64,000 nt of DNA from Hygrophila difformis (GCA_030278955.1 JAOANR010000013.1:41080191-41144190), one strand, 5' to 3'. Positions 1 to 12,797 are shown, counted from the first letter of the stretch. Notes: generated by a model from the letters alone, not told the origin. A program made the numbers and translations.

Positions 1-39
1 ACCTAACCACGATAGTAATACAATAAACTATAAAGGCCA

Positions 40-200
40 TGTCAATAGGTATCTGCATATGCAATTGTTATGAACCCACCGTTTGCGTCTTTGCCCACAA
101 CGCTCAATATTGATCATTTCCACTTGGACTTAATGTGTGTCGCATCAAGCTCGACAAGCGACCGAATACAACATTGATTCACAAACAACATCATATTTCT
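40..200 (-). pseudogene. MULE (MuDR/FAR1-like) transposase fragment
   Basis: Read on the minus strand, the stretch contains a short segment resembling the region around the first catalytic Asp of Mutator-like transposases: LDATHIKSKW, then an in-frame TGA, then GKDANG and ITIAYA. MULE proteins usually have a similar block (D-x-T-x-x-K followed by a G-x-D-x-N-x-x-x-P-x-A segment). Only about 50 codons are recognisable, there is an internal stop, and no terminal repeats are visible, so this is a decayed scrap rather than a gene. A chance resemblance is possible. Confidence 0.4.
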
Positions 201-1617
201 CAATGTCTTCACGAATATACAGTGTGCATTAAAATATTCCAATACAACATTGTCATCCAAAAAACAACAGCTTCCTCAACCAAAACACGACAGAGTACGT
301 AAACATGTATAACACAACGCAAATACCTATAAAATACAAATACACTTTACTAAATCACTATTCCATATATAGAACAGTAGAAACACTCGTGATCGTTGCA
401 TGCAAAAGAAAAATACCCATTTACTTCCAAACACAATCATTTCCCATAATGCATACATGCACCAATGTGCATTCAGAAAATAAAACACTGCTATTATAAG
501 TTTAGGCACCACAGTTAGTTTCGTTTAGCACCACACGTACCGCATTCTCTTTCTGCCAGCTTCCTTGTTCGTCACATTCATCTTGCCAAAGGACAGCCCC
601 CTGAAATTGTTCAACCTTGCCATCCTCATTACATCTCCATCGTTGATGAGTTCCATTGAGTATCCTCAAAAACCCCTGCCCTTACCCTCGTCTCTTCCCT
701 CTCAAGACACAAAGAAACCCACCCCATATTCCTCAGATGATCGGTTGGAAATGTGATAAGAAACCCTAACCTGTTCAATCTCCAAAACCACGATCACAGA
801 TCGCCTTCCCACACACGAATTTTGCGCGAACGGGAGCTTCCCAAAGAAGCCAGGCGCGAACAGGAAGCAGTCCGATGTAGTGATTTGTGTGTGTGGTGGG
901 TTTGTTACCCATTTTTGTGTAAGAAGGAAGATAGAGGATGCAATGAATACCTGTCATATCAGCCCTATTTTTTTGCAGCAAAAAGTAAGGTCACAAAGGT
1001 AATTTCATTACTCATTTTTTTATTCATTTTCTTTAATGCAATGGGAATTAAAGTGAAATGTATTTCCCTACTAGGTACTAATACATGGGAAGAAAAGTGT
1101 GTGGGGATTTAATTAAAATAAATTAAATGGAGGGAGATTTAACTTTAAAAACCCCATAAATCAACCCGAAGGCTCCTTCTAATAGGGTAAAATTTTTATG
1201 AGCTCTTGTTTTAAAGACTAAGGAAACGTGCCGAATTTGAGAGAAATATAATGAACATAAGTAGAAGATCCACACTGCAACCAAATCCCAAGAATTTCTC
1301 CCATCTTTTCCCCATAAGACATGACATGACCAGATCTGTATCTATTGTATGCAGACTGACAGGGACACAAATTCACAGCATATACATACATACACACACA
1401 TGTGGTGACGTGTACATCTCTAACAGGCCTTCGCTTTGTATGAGCTCAGAACCGCTGCCGCAAGGCACCTACCTTTGGTCGGCAAATTTTTATTGCCACT
1501 TTTGTTTCTTGTGCCTCCACTTTTCCAATATCCCTTCACAATTTCTTGCCTTAGTTTCCATTGCCTGCCCATTATTAGCCCATCAATCATTTTAACAAAT
1601 CAATACATATAAAACTA
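201..1617. other. intergenic DNA, no gene recognised
   Basis: Short open frames are present on both strands but none has recognisable family features, good codon structure or splice continuation. On the minus strand around 480-690 there is an open stretch of about 60 codons that might be a further remnant of the neighbouring transposon scrap, but I cannot identify it. Confidence 0.5.
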
Positions 1618-1879
1618 TCTCCGTCTCATTTTTTTTTTAAAATTATAAATGGTTTTTTGACACTATTTATTGTTTAACTTTGATTCGAATTTTCATCGTA
1701 GCTATATAAAAAAAAACATAGTCAAGTGAGATCTTGTTAGATTCGTCTAATCTTATAGTTTTAGACAATTATAATTTTTTATAACTTTTCGTTCTACACA
1801 ATTTAAGTTATTAACTGTTAAAAATGTGTATCGGCATACGTGCTGGGTGGGTCCGTCATAAAAATAGTGAGACGGAGGA
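1618..1879. mobile_element. Stowaway-like MITE, long family
   Basis: Ends are CTCCGTCTC on the left and GAGACGGAGG on the right. The interior carries the family core GATCTTGTTAGATTCGTC, shared by more than a dozen copies in this window. About 260 bp, with no coding capacity. Confidence 0.75.
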
Positions 1880-1882
1880 AGG

Positions 1883-1999
1883 GGATGTTTGGGAGCCGCC
1901 GGATCCGCTAGCGGATAGCGGATCCGGAGAGAGAATTGTCTCATAATCTGCTCTCCAAATCTGCTATCTGCTGGCAGATCTGCTGACTCCCAAACATCC
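1883..1999. mobile_element. small 117-bp MITE with GGATGTTTGGGAG ends
   Basis: The terminal inverted repeats read GGATGTTTGGGAG on both strands, and the interior is partly palindromic around GGATCCGCTAGCGGAT. It abuts the right end of the preceding MITE. A degraded relative sits near 10830-10920. Confidence 0.6.
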
Positions 2000-3365
2000 A
2001 CGAAGTATATATTTCGGCATGTGTGTGAGATCATCATCATCACATTAATTAATCAATCATCGACAAACAAATAGGCATAAAAATTTAATTAATTGGTTAA
2101 TAATGTGCTAATTATTACTCAATAGGAAATTGGTATAGACGTATAGTATATGATTATGTGTGTAGTGAGTCAACTCGTGTAGGGCTTGTATGACACAATG
2201 CAGTGTATGCTTGTACGTAACATACATATGGAGAATTCTTCGATTAAACAAATGTTTAGGACACAATTTTAGGAATGGTTTTGTTGGGTCAAATGTTGGA
2301 ATTAAGAACAAACATGTCAAACCTCCCTGTAATGTACTAGTACTATACTACTATATATGTAGCACTCATTGTAGTAGTTGGAGGATCTTTTTGGCTTCAT
2401 TCACCTTTGTCATTTCATTATCTTATACACACATAATTATGTAAAGAAATGCAAGTGGGTCCAGGGGCTCCATTAGAAAATAAATTTCCCAGCTTGTCCA
2501 AATGGGAGGAATATATATTTTTTTGAAATTCATGGCCAATCAAACAGGAACTCTATTCAATGAAATAACTTGCAAGAAATTGTGAGAGAATTTTGCAGAC
2601 CTCTCTATTTTAATTAAACTTTACATTCACCTCTCTATGTTTTTTTATCAATATTGTTCCCACATGGGAATTCCCAGATTTGCCCTTTGCTTGTGGTTTT
2701 CTAACTGATGCATCACCTGAGAATGTCTAAACTTGAGGGTGAAAATGTGAATGTATCAGCAACATCAGGAACTTGATTCTTAATAGAATCTCTTGCCTTT
2801 TTTAGGTTCTTAGGAACCAAATGCCAATGCCATAATGATATATAGTGATATATATTGCCTAGATTATGTTCTGATACTCCCATGCTTTGTAAGAGAGACT
2901 TCTGTTATGCTATAAAACCCCAAGCCCTTGTAAGAAAATTGGGCAATTTATGTCATTTTTGGATGAGACCCTTTTCTTCCCTCTCAAAAAGAGAAAGAAG
3001 AAAGTTCTTGCACAGGGAAAAACAAAAGCGCCTTTACAAAAATGGGACAATAGCTAAAATTTAACAACACTTCAGTTTATAATAATAATAATAATTTTAT
3101 TTATTTATTTTATTTAAATCCGATTTCAGTACACAAAAAAGATAGGTCTTTTTTGCTACAGAAATTTTACCCAATATATATATATATATATATATTATAT
3201 TTTCATATAGTAATATTTGCTCAGCAGTCCACCAACGGTATGAAAATGGTGGTTGCCGGCATTGATGAACGATATTAATTAATTAAATAAACTGTTTTTT
3301 TTTCTCTTTGCACTCGAACCCTAATTTAGTGCACCACCCCACCCCCCTCTATACATTTTTGTCTT
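2000..3365. other. intergenic DNA with a (TA)n microsatellite
   Basis: No gene is recognised. A (TA)n tract lies at about 3174-3195. This stretch is downstream of the NAC gene, which lies on the minus strand, and may hold its 3' UTR. Confidence 0.5.
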
Positions 3366-4386
3366 TCAAACGCTGCGTTTTGGCTTGATGCTGAAGGAGA
3401 GACTGTTCCCAGTGCTGCTGCTCTCCGCATATTCATCGTCCTCCGCTTCAACCTTGACCGAAACCTCTGTAACCCCGCTGGAGCCGGAAACCGAATTCGC
3501 CGCCGGAGCACGGTTCAGATTAGCCGCCGCCGCCGCCCTTGCTCTAGCCATGGCCAGAAAATCATAGAAAACCGGGGCATTTCCATTGGCCGCCGGGACC
3601 ACCACCCCATCGGCAGCCTCCTCTTCCTCTTCTTCTTCAACCTCTTCCTCATCTTCTTCAATCCTGCGGTTGTTCCTCTTCTTGAGGAAGATCCTGCTCA
3701 CGACCCAAATGTTCCTCAACAGCGCCTTCAAGATTGCATTTTTTTTTTTGGAATTAGATTGATTCGAATTCAGTGATTGAAAATTTGGGGTTAATTAATT
3801 AACTGATTGAAATTTTGAATTTTGAATTTTTACCTCGTACTGAGGGGGAATCGCGAGACGATACTCGTGCATAACCCAATCGGTCTTGCGCCCCTTCGGC
3901 GGCTTCCCCTGGTAAAAAACCAGAGTCTTTTTCGCCCCGATGATCTTGCGGAACCTGACGCTCGCAATCTGCTTATCCGGGCCGGTCGCTTTCCAGTAGC
4001 CCGAAGCAGTGGCCCTGTTCGAGCGGTTCCCATTCGGGTACTTCGCCACCTTGAGGCTGAAAAAGTAGCGGTCCTCCTTCACATCACCTGCACAGAATTC
4101 ATTCAATTAATTTCCAAATTGAAAAAAACAAACCCTAATAATCACCATTCTCATCATCGTCATTGATTGATAGAATACAATTCCGTCAAATTGAACCTGG
4201 TAAATTCCAAGGGTCCAACTTGCAGACTTCAGCTTCGCGGATGACGTCGGCGGGGAGGGGATAGTTGATCAACTTGCGGCGGAGGTACTGGAGCAGAAGC
4301 TCCTCATCAGTGGGGTGGAAACGGAACCCAGGGGGCAGAACCAGAACGCCATTGTTGTTCACGAAAGGGTAACCAACTCTCTCCAT
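3366..4386 (-). CDS. NAC-domain transcription factor, VNI2/NAC083-like
   Basis: Three exons: 4386-4197, 4087-3834 and 3725-3366. Splice sites are canonical (phase 1, then phase 0) and encode about 267 residues. The N-terminal NAC domain shows [14 protein letters not shown] near residue 17, [43 protein letters not shown] and WVMHEYRL, and ends in [11 protein letters not shown]. That last motif, the short length and the GVLVLPPGF start resemble Arabidopsis ANAC083/VNI2 (recognised from memory). After the DNA-binding domain come an acidic run of Glu/Asp and a low-complexity tail. NAC proteins act as dimers in the nucleus; VNI2 represses xylem-vessel genes and affects leaf ageing, but that role here is inference. 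The intron positions match the common NAC pattern. The start is supported by the MERVGYPF leader and an upstream TATA box. Confidence 0.93.
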
Positions 4387-4553
4387 CGCTGGAAAATTGC
4401 AGATAGAATTTTTTTTTTTTTTTCGAGCACGAGGGGATTAGTGAGTGACTGAAAGCAATGATGGCCAAGATTGCGACTTTGCCTCTTAAAATTCCATTTC
4501 GGAGAAGGGTTAATTGTTGAGTCTGTGTGGGTAATTCGAGGGACATGAGGGGG

Positions 4554-4563
4554 CCTTTTATAG
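4554..4563 (-). promoter_or_regulatory. TATA box of the NAC gene
   Basis: On the minus strand the sequence reads CTATAAAAGG, about 170 bases upstream of the NAC start codon. That leaves a 5' leader of roughly 135 bases, containing an A-rich tract just before the start. This is the only good TATA match close to the gene. Confidence 0.65.
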
Positions 4564-4723
4564 TGGATGGAGAAGCTGGGGAAGATGGGGACTTTTTGGA
4601 GATAGAATAATCCAATAAATTATTATTTAATGAAAAAACCCATTTGGAGTGTGTTACACTCAATCACCCTTTTCCCTTTGACCCAAGTTTTTATTTAGTT
4701 ATTTATTTATTTATTTTTCTATT

Positions 4724-5456
4724 TATTTTTTTTTTACACGACAAGGGGTGCCATGTTTCGTGTTTTTCCTTCTCACAAGGGATAAATATGTCATAATATT
4801 ATTTCAGGAATTAAGCAATTTCAGTTGAGTCCTCTCTTGCATTGTTGACCAACATGCTGAGGTAAGGATAATTTTTTTGGGGGGTAATTTTGAAATTTAA
4901 CCTTTTGGAAAGAGGATTACTGCGTGGGTCTGGGTTGATTTTGTACATTAACTTTTTAAATTTTGATAACCCGCAAGCAAAAGAAAAGGTGGGTTTGCGG
5001 CTCCGTAAGGGTGAAGTCACCTCATGTCATGACTGTCGTAAGTGGAATTACGTAAATACCCTTCGTAGGAGTATGTTTTTGGATTGAGACTAATTAATTA
5101 GATTACTAAAGCTGACAGATAAATTGGGTTTCGTATTGTAGTTACAAAAATTTAAATGTTGGATTACTGAATAGAGAAATAAATGTATTTATTTTATTTT
5201 TTTAAAAAATATGCTATTTTCTTTTTTATATTTTTGGTCATAGCTTTTAATATATTTGTATAAGGGAATAAATAAAGTGATAGAGAATTTAACTTAACTG
5301 AAATAGCGTTCAACCGTCGTTTAAAAGAAAAAAAAACCAATCGTAGTTCGTTTAAAAGAAAAAAAAAACCGTCGTGTATAAGGACAGTAAAGGTATGTCG
5401 CGCGTTGTTCTCAAAAGGGCCGTTTACGTACTGTGAACGCATTGATGTTAATCATA
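4724..5456. other. intergenic DNA upstream of the NAC gene
   Basis: AT-rich, with homopolymer runs. No gene, RNA or repeat of clear family is recognised. Confidence 0.5.
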
Positions 5457-5719
5457 CTACCTCCGTTTTTTTTAAAAATTTTAACATTCCTGCGTTTCAC
5501 GTTATCCAATACACATTTTGAACGTTTAATATATCAAATTGTGTAAAAGTAAAAATTATAAAAGTTTGATATTCTAAAACTATGCAATTAGACGAATCTA
5601 ACAAGATCTCACTTCACTATGTTTTACCTTGTATAACTGTGTTAGAAATTATATCAAAGTTACTCGGTGAATAATAACAACTATGCAAATGTTAAATCTA
5701 TTTCCAAACGGAGGGAGTA
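5457..5719. mobile_element. Stowaway-like MITE, long family
   Basis: The left end CTACCTCCGTTTTT and right end AACGGAGGGAG are inverted repeats flanked by TA. The shared core occurs in the orientation GACGAATCTAACAAGATC. Confidence 0.75.
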
Positions 5720-5990
5720 TTATTTAATTTAAATGAAAAATAATTTAATGTTTAAATCATTACCCAAGCTCTACATATAATCAACATCAATTAGCTTAAA
5801 TGGTTATGAGGTCCCACGGAATGGGAATTTAATTACAAGTGAGGGCAAAGTCGTGCCCAACTCTTGGCAACAAAATGGGATCAATTTGGGGAACAATTGG
5901 ATGATGTGTATGCTGTTTTTTACGTAATGTAATAATGTGCTGGTTTTTTATTAGTTAAGGTTTTTTGCAACAATTTGAATAATATCCACT

Positions 5991-6264
5991 CGTTCCCAAA
6001 AGATATTAACATTTTTCATGTTTTCACGCAATCCAATGCGAATATTTAAATATTAATATCTCAAATTGTATAAAAACATAAAAATTATAGTAAAAGTTTA
6101 ATATTCTAAAACTATGTGATTAGACGAATCTAACAAGACTATCTCACTTGACTATATTATTTTATCATCTTATGTAACCGCGTTAAAAAGTCGAGTCAAA
6201 GTTACTCAATCAATAGTGTTGACTGTGCAAAAATGTTAACAACATTAAATTACCGAGGAAGTAG
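5991..6264. mobile_element. Stowaway-like MITE, long family, diverged
   Basis: The core GACGAATCTAACAAGA and the body match the other copies. The termini (CCACTCGTTCCC and CCGAGGAAGTAG) are degraded, so this is an older copy. Confidence 0.65.
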
Positions 6265-6834
6265 TATCTTCTAACATGGAGTGGTTAAGTACCCCCTTTC
6301 TAATTTGGCGTCTTCCATTTGGAATTTAGGCAAACAAGAGGACCGGATAGTGACCCCTCTTGGTCATCATTATGGCTTGATGATCCTATTCTTCCATTGC
6401 AATCATTTCTTTGAGAAAGTAGTACACATTCTTTGTTTCATATATATATACACTAGATTCTTGATATCACCATGATAACGACAATGGACTAGAATGGTAT
6501 GCAATGCGGCAAACTAAATTGCTAATCTACTAATGCCTATGGTTGTAGTTTGGAAATTGATAGAATTTAATGTTTAGAGTTATGATTAACTAATGTAATA
6601 TTAAAAATACTTTTTTAAAAAATATGAATATAAACCATTGTTTGATATTTGGGGTGAAAATTGAACTCTAAAAGCCACCCCTATACCTTTTAGTTTTTGA
6701 AATGTCAACCTCTAAAACTCTAATTAGTGTCGACACAAATACGGAACACCTATAAAATTATCTCAATTAGAAAACTATTCTTTTTTCTTTTTTTTTTAAA
6801 AAAAAATTTAAGTACAAACTCAAAAGTTTAAACT

Positions 6835-7057
6835 CTAATTACCAATTTCATCCTTTAATTTTGCTAATTACCAAAATAGTCAAGTAACTATCATATTGTG
6901 ACCAATTTTCGTCGAGTCCTGAAAATAATTTGCTGAAATACCCTCAGAAACCTAAAAATAATTTGCTAAAATACCTCATGACGAAATTGGTCATAATAAA
7001 ATAGTTATAGGACTGTTTTGGCCAATCAAAAAAATTAAAAGATGAAATTGGTAATTA
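6835..7057. mobile_element. foldback (inverted-repeat) element, about 220 bp
   Basis: The left arm begins TAATTACCAATTTCATC and the right arm ends GATGAAATTGGTAATTA. The arms stay complementary through most of their length, including ACCAATTTTCGTC against GACGAAATTGGT near the middle. The transcript would fold into one long hairpin. No coding capacity. Confidence 0.6.
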
Positions 7058-7238
7058 TCGGTATTTTCTAGTTCATATATGCATATTGGCACTATGTTTG
7101 ATTTTTCAGTTTGATCAAATTGGCACTATGTTTAGTTCGTTATTTTATGTAGTTTGCTAGCTATATCTTTTTATACGTTGTGAGTGAAACTGTGAAAGTA
7201 TTTAACTGAGCAGTGAGCTTTATGTGCATGTAGTTACT

Positions 7239-7501
7239 TACTTCCCCGTCTCGTAATATTCTTTACGTTTAGTAATGTGTTACTATTCACAAATAAACTC
7301 ACTTAAAGTTTTATCATAGTTATATAAGGTAAAATATAGCCAAGTGGATCTTGTTAGATTCGTCTCGTCTTGTAGTTTTCAAATATCGAGCTTTTAGAAT
7401 TTTTACTTATAGGGAAATTGAGTTATTAATGATTTAATAAAATGTGTATTGAACTGCGTGAAAAGTGGATTTGTAAAAAACATTATGAGACGGAGGAAGT
7501 A
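7239..7501. mobile_element. Stowaway-like MITE, long family
   Basis: Left end TACTTCCCCGTCTCG, right end GAGACGGAGGAAGTA. The shared core GATCTTGTTAGATTCGTC is present. Confidence 0.75.
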
Positions 7502-8745
7502 TTATATTAGATGATTAGTGTGAAGGTATATAAATGGAAAAAAAATATATTTCCAAAACAATAATATTTAAAAAGTTACTGCGGTAAATAGGTTAGTAAT
7601 TCCCGCGCATACTGCGGTAAACAAGCAAGAATCCTATTTACGTGAGCATTATAAGCTAAGCTAATTAAATTAAATCCACATAAAGAAACAAGTTTCTACA
7701 ATGAATAGTTTAATTAAGGATTCCTACAAATTTTAACAAATTATTAAGTTCGAACTCCTCCACTTAATTTTAATCATGTGTTAGAAGTAATGTTAACATT
7801 GGCAAAATGCATTAAATGGGTATAAAATCCTATGTTTAACAAGTGTAATTTCTTGTTCCAATTTAAATAAAAAAAGGGGAAGTTTTAATAAGATGACATT
7901 TCATAATCAATGAGATGGGAAATCTTATATTAACAAGTAAAAGAAATCAAATTAATTGCTGCAATTAAAATTTTTTCTTATATCAATTTTGTATAGAATT
8001 TCTTGTATGAATGTGTTACTCATTGAAAATTCATTTAATTCCCAGATTCGTACCATTATATACATATATATATATATATATATTTAAAATACTAATTTAA
8101 TTTTTTTAAAATTCTTAGAAAATTAATTTATGCGTTGGAGATTCCTCGCAATCATGGTCTTCCCTACCAGCATATTGTACATTCTAGTACAATATTTAAA
8201 ATTAGTTCACTCTAAAACACGTCACACATACATTTCATTGAAAATGAAAAATATCTTAATTAAAATGTGGACATCCACATTATACTGAAGTGGCTTCTCA
8301 AATTATTATCTCTAGATAACCAATAATTAATTTGAATGCTACGAGGTTTTGCCGATTGAGCAAAATATTTGAATTTGAGATTTTATAAAATTTGAGAACT
8401 ATTTAGAAAATGGTTAACTCATTAAGTTCATTTGTATCTTGATATTATCAGAAAAGTAGAACAAACCCCATGGTTTAATAATATAAATAAATAAATAAAT
8501 AATTATAATTATTATAATGTTAATTATTACTATTATTTAATTCTTATGAACCGAGGAGTATGGGGTTGACATTGACATCCGACATCTCTTATACTATTTC
8601 AAGTTAACATACTCCATATAAGAACAAATATTGTCTTAATAATTTTCACTAAATAAAATTCTCGTGGGGCGAAATTGTCATTACACAAATAGAGGGGGTG
8701 GGTGGTAGTTGACTAGTTGAATAAAGTCTAGGGGTTCTAATTCGC
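7502..8745. other. AT-rich intergenic DNA with a (TA)n tract
   Basis: No gene is recognised. There is a (TA)n microsatellite at about 8063-8083 and an ATAA-type simple repeat near 8485-8505. Confidence 0.5.
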
Positions 8746-8944
8746 ACTCCTCCGTTTTTTTATAATTGAAACATGTGAATAGTTATTACTATTCAATATT
8801 CATTGAGTAAGTTTGATTCAATTTTTTAATATAGTTATATAAGATAAAACATAGTTAAGTGAGATCTTGTTGGATTCGTCTAATCGCATAGTTTTAGAAT
8901 ATCAAAGTCATAATTTTATTTTTATACAATTTGATATATTATGT

Positions 8945-9689
8945 ACTTCCTCCGTTCCTAAATAAGTGCTACGGACCCACATTTCACGCAATCCAATACA
9001 CGTTTTTAATCCGTAATAACTCAAATTCCATATAAGTAAAAATTATAAAAATGTGATATTCTAAATCTATGCGATTAGACGAATCCAACAAGATCTCACT
9101 TGACTATAATTTATCTTATATAATTGTATTAAAAAATCGAGTCAAAGCTACTTAATGAACAGTAACAAAAGTCAAAATGTACTCCCTCCGTCCCGCGAAG
9201 ATTGAAGCCTTTCTTTTGGGCACGGTAATTTAGGTAGTGGAGTTTAGTAGTTAAAGTGGTGTAGGTATTTGTGTTTAAGATTATAATGAATTTTGATATT
9301 GTTTATTGTTTAACTTTGACTTAATATTATCGTAGTGATGTAATTTGAGAAAAATATTCAAATGTGGTCTTGTTAGAATCGTCTAATCGTGTAGTTTTAG
9401 AATATATATTTTATACAATTTTTATTTGTATCAATTTTGTAATATTAAGAGTTAAAGAAATATAAGGGACTTTGTGTAGGAAAGTAATAATGCATTGGAA
9501 TTTGTGCAGAATAGTAAAAGTAAGTATTTTTAATGGGATTTGACAATAATTAAGATTCTAATCAAACTTATATTAATTTAATTTTTCTAAAAACGGAAAG
9601 GGTTCAAACTTCGTGGGACACCCCAAAAAGGAATAGGGTTCAAACTTCGTGGGACGGAGGGAGTATCATTTAAAAAGGAACGGAGGTAG
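8945..9689. mobile_element. middle nested MITE
   Basis: Starts CTTCCTCCGTTCC and ends GGAACGGAGGTAG, flanked by TA on both sides. Its body is interrupted at 9182-9663 by a third element. The last 24 bases (after 9665) complete the inverted repeat that would otherwise be missing at 9180. Confidence 0.7.
9182..9663. mobile_element. innermost nested MITE, 482-bp family
   Basis: Terminal inverted repeats CTCCCTCCGTCCCGCGAAG and CTTCGTGGGACGGAGGGAG with TA duplications at both ends. The same family recurs at 12988-13471 in the opposite orientation. Both ends carry a second internal pair of repeats around the CCCAAAAA/TTTTTGGG motif. Confidence 0.8.
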
Positions 9690-10192
9690 TATTAAATGTG
9701 TGCATTGGATTGTGTGAAAAACAGAATGTTATATTTTTTGGAAAGGGAGTAAATGCCACCAAAACGACAGGTACCCACGTCGGATTTAAGAATATATGAC
9801 AATGGAGCCAACTTCAAAGGATGTCCCATTCTAATTATCTTCTATAAAAAATTGTTTAAATGAAATTTTTTTTTTACCATTTCAATTTCTCCTAAAAAGC
9901 AGATCCAATGTGGTCTGGGGATACCCGGTAATTCACCAAAATTTCTCCTAAAAAGCAACTAATAAGCAGTTTTCCTTTATGTTAGGGGATTTTATGGTTG
10001 AAAAAATAATTATGTGGTGAAAAATTAGTAAATGCTTAAAGATAGGCTCTCTGTCATACGTGAAAATTAGTATAACTGTATAAGTCCTTAAAACTGTAAA
10101 GCGGATTAAGAAACTGAGGACGCGAGCTGGCAAGGAGAAAGATGGTATAGAACCATTGATAGATATATCTCTGTTGTTGCAACTTGCAAATG

Positions 10193-10630
10193 GGGAATAA
10201 ATACCCAAATAGTCCTATAAATTTTACTATTATTCAGTTTGGTTCATAAAGTATTTGATTATCCCAAATGGTCCTATAACTTTCATATTTTAGCCGAAAT
10301 AGTCCTAAATGCATTTAATTTTCAATTTTAGGTCCCTAAAATTTTATATTATTCATTTATACCCACCAAAATTTTCTAAATTTTGCAATTTAGTCCTCAT
10401 TTTTTAAAATATAAATATGCAATAAGGACTAAATTGCAAGTATAGAAACTTTTTAGGGGTAAAAATTAATAGTTTGAAAGTTTAGAGGTCTAAAGTTGAA
10501 TATTAAATGCATTTGGACTATTTCGGCTAAAATATAGTAAAAGTTATAAGATCATTTGGGATAATCAAATACTTTATTGACCAAATTGAATAATAGTGAA
10601 ACTTACAAGACATTTGGTTATTTATTCCTT
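10193..10630. mobile_element. 438-bp foldback element
   Basis: The left arm starts GGAATAAATACCCAAATAG and the right arm ends with the near-complement CATTTGGTTATTTATTCC. The arms remain complementary for about 130 bases, for example GATTATCCCAAATG against CATTTGGGATAATC and TTTTAGCCGAAATAGTCC against GGACTATTTCGGCTAAAA. The middle also pairs through GGACTAAATTGCA. No coding capacity. Confidence 0.75.
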
Positions 10631-10966
10631 GGGAATGGGCATAGTAGTCTAATAATATTCCAGTACTCTTTCTCATTACAGGCAGTTGGAGGGAAAATAA
10701 TGTGAGGTGAATGGCAACTAAAGTCCTTAAAGAAATGGACAATGGAATTTATTATCAAGAGCCTCGAGGGTGTATAGCTATGTGGTTATTAATTGCATCT
10801 CATGTCATTAATGCAATTTGTCATGACTTAGCGGATAGCAAATTCGGGAAGTAGATTACGAGATAGTTCTCTCTCCGAATTTACTTTTTGCTAACTGATC
10901 CATTAACCCCCAAATATCCCCATATCCTAAGTTTTAGTAATTTAGAGGTAAAAATTTAATTATATA

Positions 10967-11156
10967 CTCCCTCCGTCCCATTCCAAATGTCCTACTTATT
11001 ATTTTTGGATGTCCCATTACAAATGTCTTCTTTCTATAAATAGAAATAATTTTCCCCTCCAACAACTATGTGGACCCCACCATATACTCACAAACCAACT
11101 CTACCTTAATTCCCGTGCCCAACAGTAACAAGACAATTGGAGTGGGACGGAGGGAG
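10967..11156. mobile_element. Stowaway-like MITE, short 190-bp family
   Basis: Perfect ends CTCCCTCCGTCCCATTC and GAGTGGGACGGAGGGAG with TA on each side. Nearly the same sequence recurs at 42932-43121, so this family has moved recently relative to the long family. Confidence 0.85.
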
Positions 11157-12428
11157 TATTAATTATTTTATTATAAACACTTTGTGTGTATATTTATTCT
11201 TGTAGTGAGTTGGCCATGCAATGTTACGTGATATTTTAAGGTTAACATTGGACTCTAATTAGGAGTAGTCTTGCCTCTAAAAAGATAAAAATATATTTGA
11301 TTTGACGTTGGAAAAAATAAAACTGAATTAGAAGCCTATTTTTTTAATATTATGAAATTTCAATTTTTGGAAAATAAATACACATTTATTTTTATTTGTG
11401 CGCGAACATTAAAGTATTAATTTAAGGAAAAAAAGAAATATTTTCGGGAACTTTAAGAAAAAACTCTGACTCTTTATTATTGTACTATACGTATGAAGTT
11501 GGAGAAACATGGGACATCGCATGTGCTTCTCTCAAATACACGTTTCACATTCCAAACGATTAATTTAAATAAATAAATAAATATAGGTTTCGTGTAGGGA
11601 CACCCAACGGACAAATATACGTAAAATAATAAATTATATGCTTTATTATATATATATATATATAATAAATAATATATAAATATTTGATATTTGAGTGAAT
11701 ATTTTCCTAATAATTTCAATATATTAGTATTATATACAAATAGAATCATAAATTAATTTGATAAAATATATCGTATTATTGCTAAATTGTGAATTTGTAA
11801 GCGAATAAGCGTAATATACAATATTATTTTATAGGCACACATAAAATTAAAAATAAGGAGTAAAAGTGTAAAGCGGCGGGTGCATAGCCGCGTGGGCAAT
11901 TATGGAATTGTACCAAGACATGATTAAAAAAGAATGTTCTTTTTGTCCAAAGAAAATGATTTTAGGAGAGGAAGAGAAATAATGATTTACTTTACTAATT
12001 TTAAGGTAATTACTATAATGTTATTAAAAAGAAGACCAAAAAAAGAAAAAGGACTAAAAACTCCAACAATGGAATGAAACAGACAGAATAGGCCACTCGC
12101 GACTTGTGATGACTAGTGTGGGGTGTGTATAATTATTACTACTAGTTTAGTATATTATTTTTATTAATTATTGCATATATATAGTATAAAAGAAAGTACA
12201 AATATAAGTCAACTTGCGGCCATGGGTTTCCCATTTTCTAGTATTAATTTTGAGTTTTGACTATATTATGAAGCGTGTGATTTATAGTAATTATTTAATA
12301 ATATACAGTATTAATTATTTTAATTTAAACATTACATTAAATATGTATAAATGTGTAAATGAAACCAGAATAACTAAATATACAAAAAAAAGGACATTGT
12401 TTTTCTTAGGTGGCTTTCTAGCCAATTG
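11157..12428. other. AT-rich intergenic DNA
   Basis: No gene is recognised. A (TA)n tract is at about 11646-11664 and a TAAA-type simple repeat near 11568-11582. Confidence 0.5.
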
Positions 12429-12443
12429 GTGTTGTTGTTGTTG

Positions 12444-12519
<76 letters not shown>
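12429..12519. repeat. compound trinucleotide microsatellite (TTG)n(TTA)n
   Basis: About six TTG units run directly into more than twenty uninterrupted TTA units. The open frame across it (poly-Cys then poly-Tyr) is an artefact of the repeat. Confidence 0.95.
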
Positions 12520-12797
12520 CAAGTATGTAATAGAAGTATATAATATGTAATATTAGAATTCTATATTACAAGAACAATAAAATGGAATATGTAATATTGT
12601 AACATAATTAACAATTGAATATTAAATTTTATATGTAATATCGCACATTACAATTATGTGTAATTATGTGGAATATTTTTTTGCACGTTACAGTTATGTG
12701 TGATATTATGGTAACATATTTATATTGTTATTATAATATAGAATATGTAATAATATAGCATATAATATAATATAATATATGAAAAAATATTACAATA

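Larger units (their letters stand above)
8746..9749. mobile_element. outermost of three nested Stowaway-like MITEs
   Basis: The left half (8746 to about 8942, starting CTCCTCCGTTTTTT) and the right half (about 9692-9749, ending GGAAAGGGAGT) together make one long-family MITE. The GTGCATTGGATTGTGTG segment expected near the right end resumes immediately after the inserted element. Confidence 0.7.

Noticed and set aside
753..1112. A 119-codon open frame
   Set aside because: No family features, no splice context and a composition like the flanking intergenic DNA.
12214..12543. An open frame with poly-Tyr
   Set aside because: Produced entirely by the TTG/TTA microsatellite.
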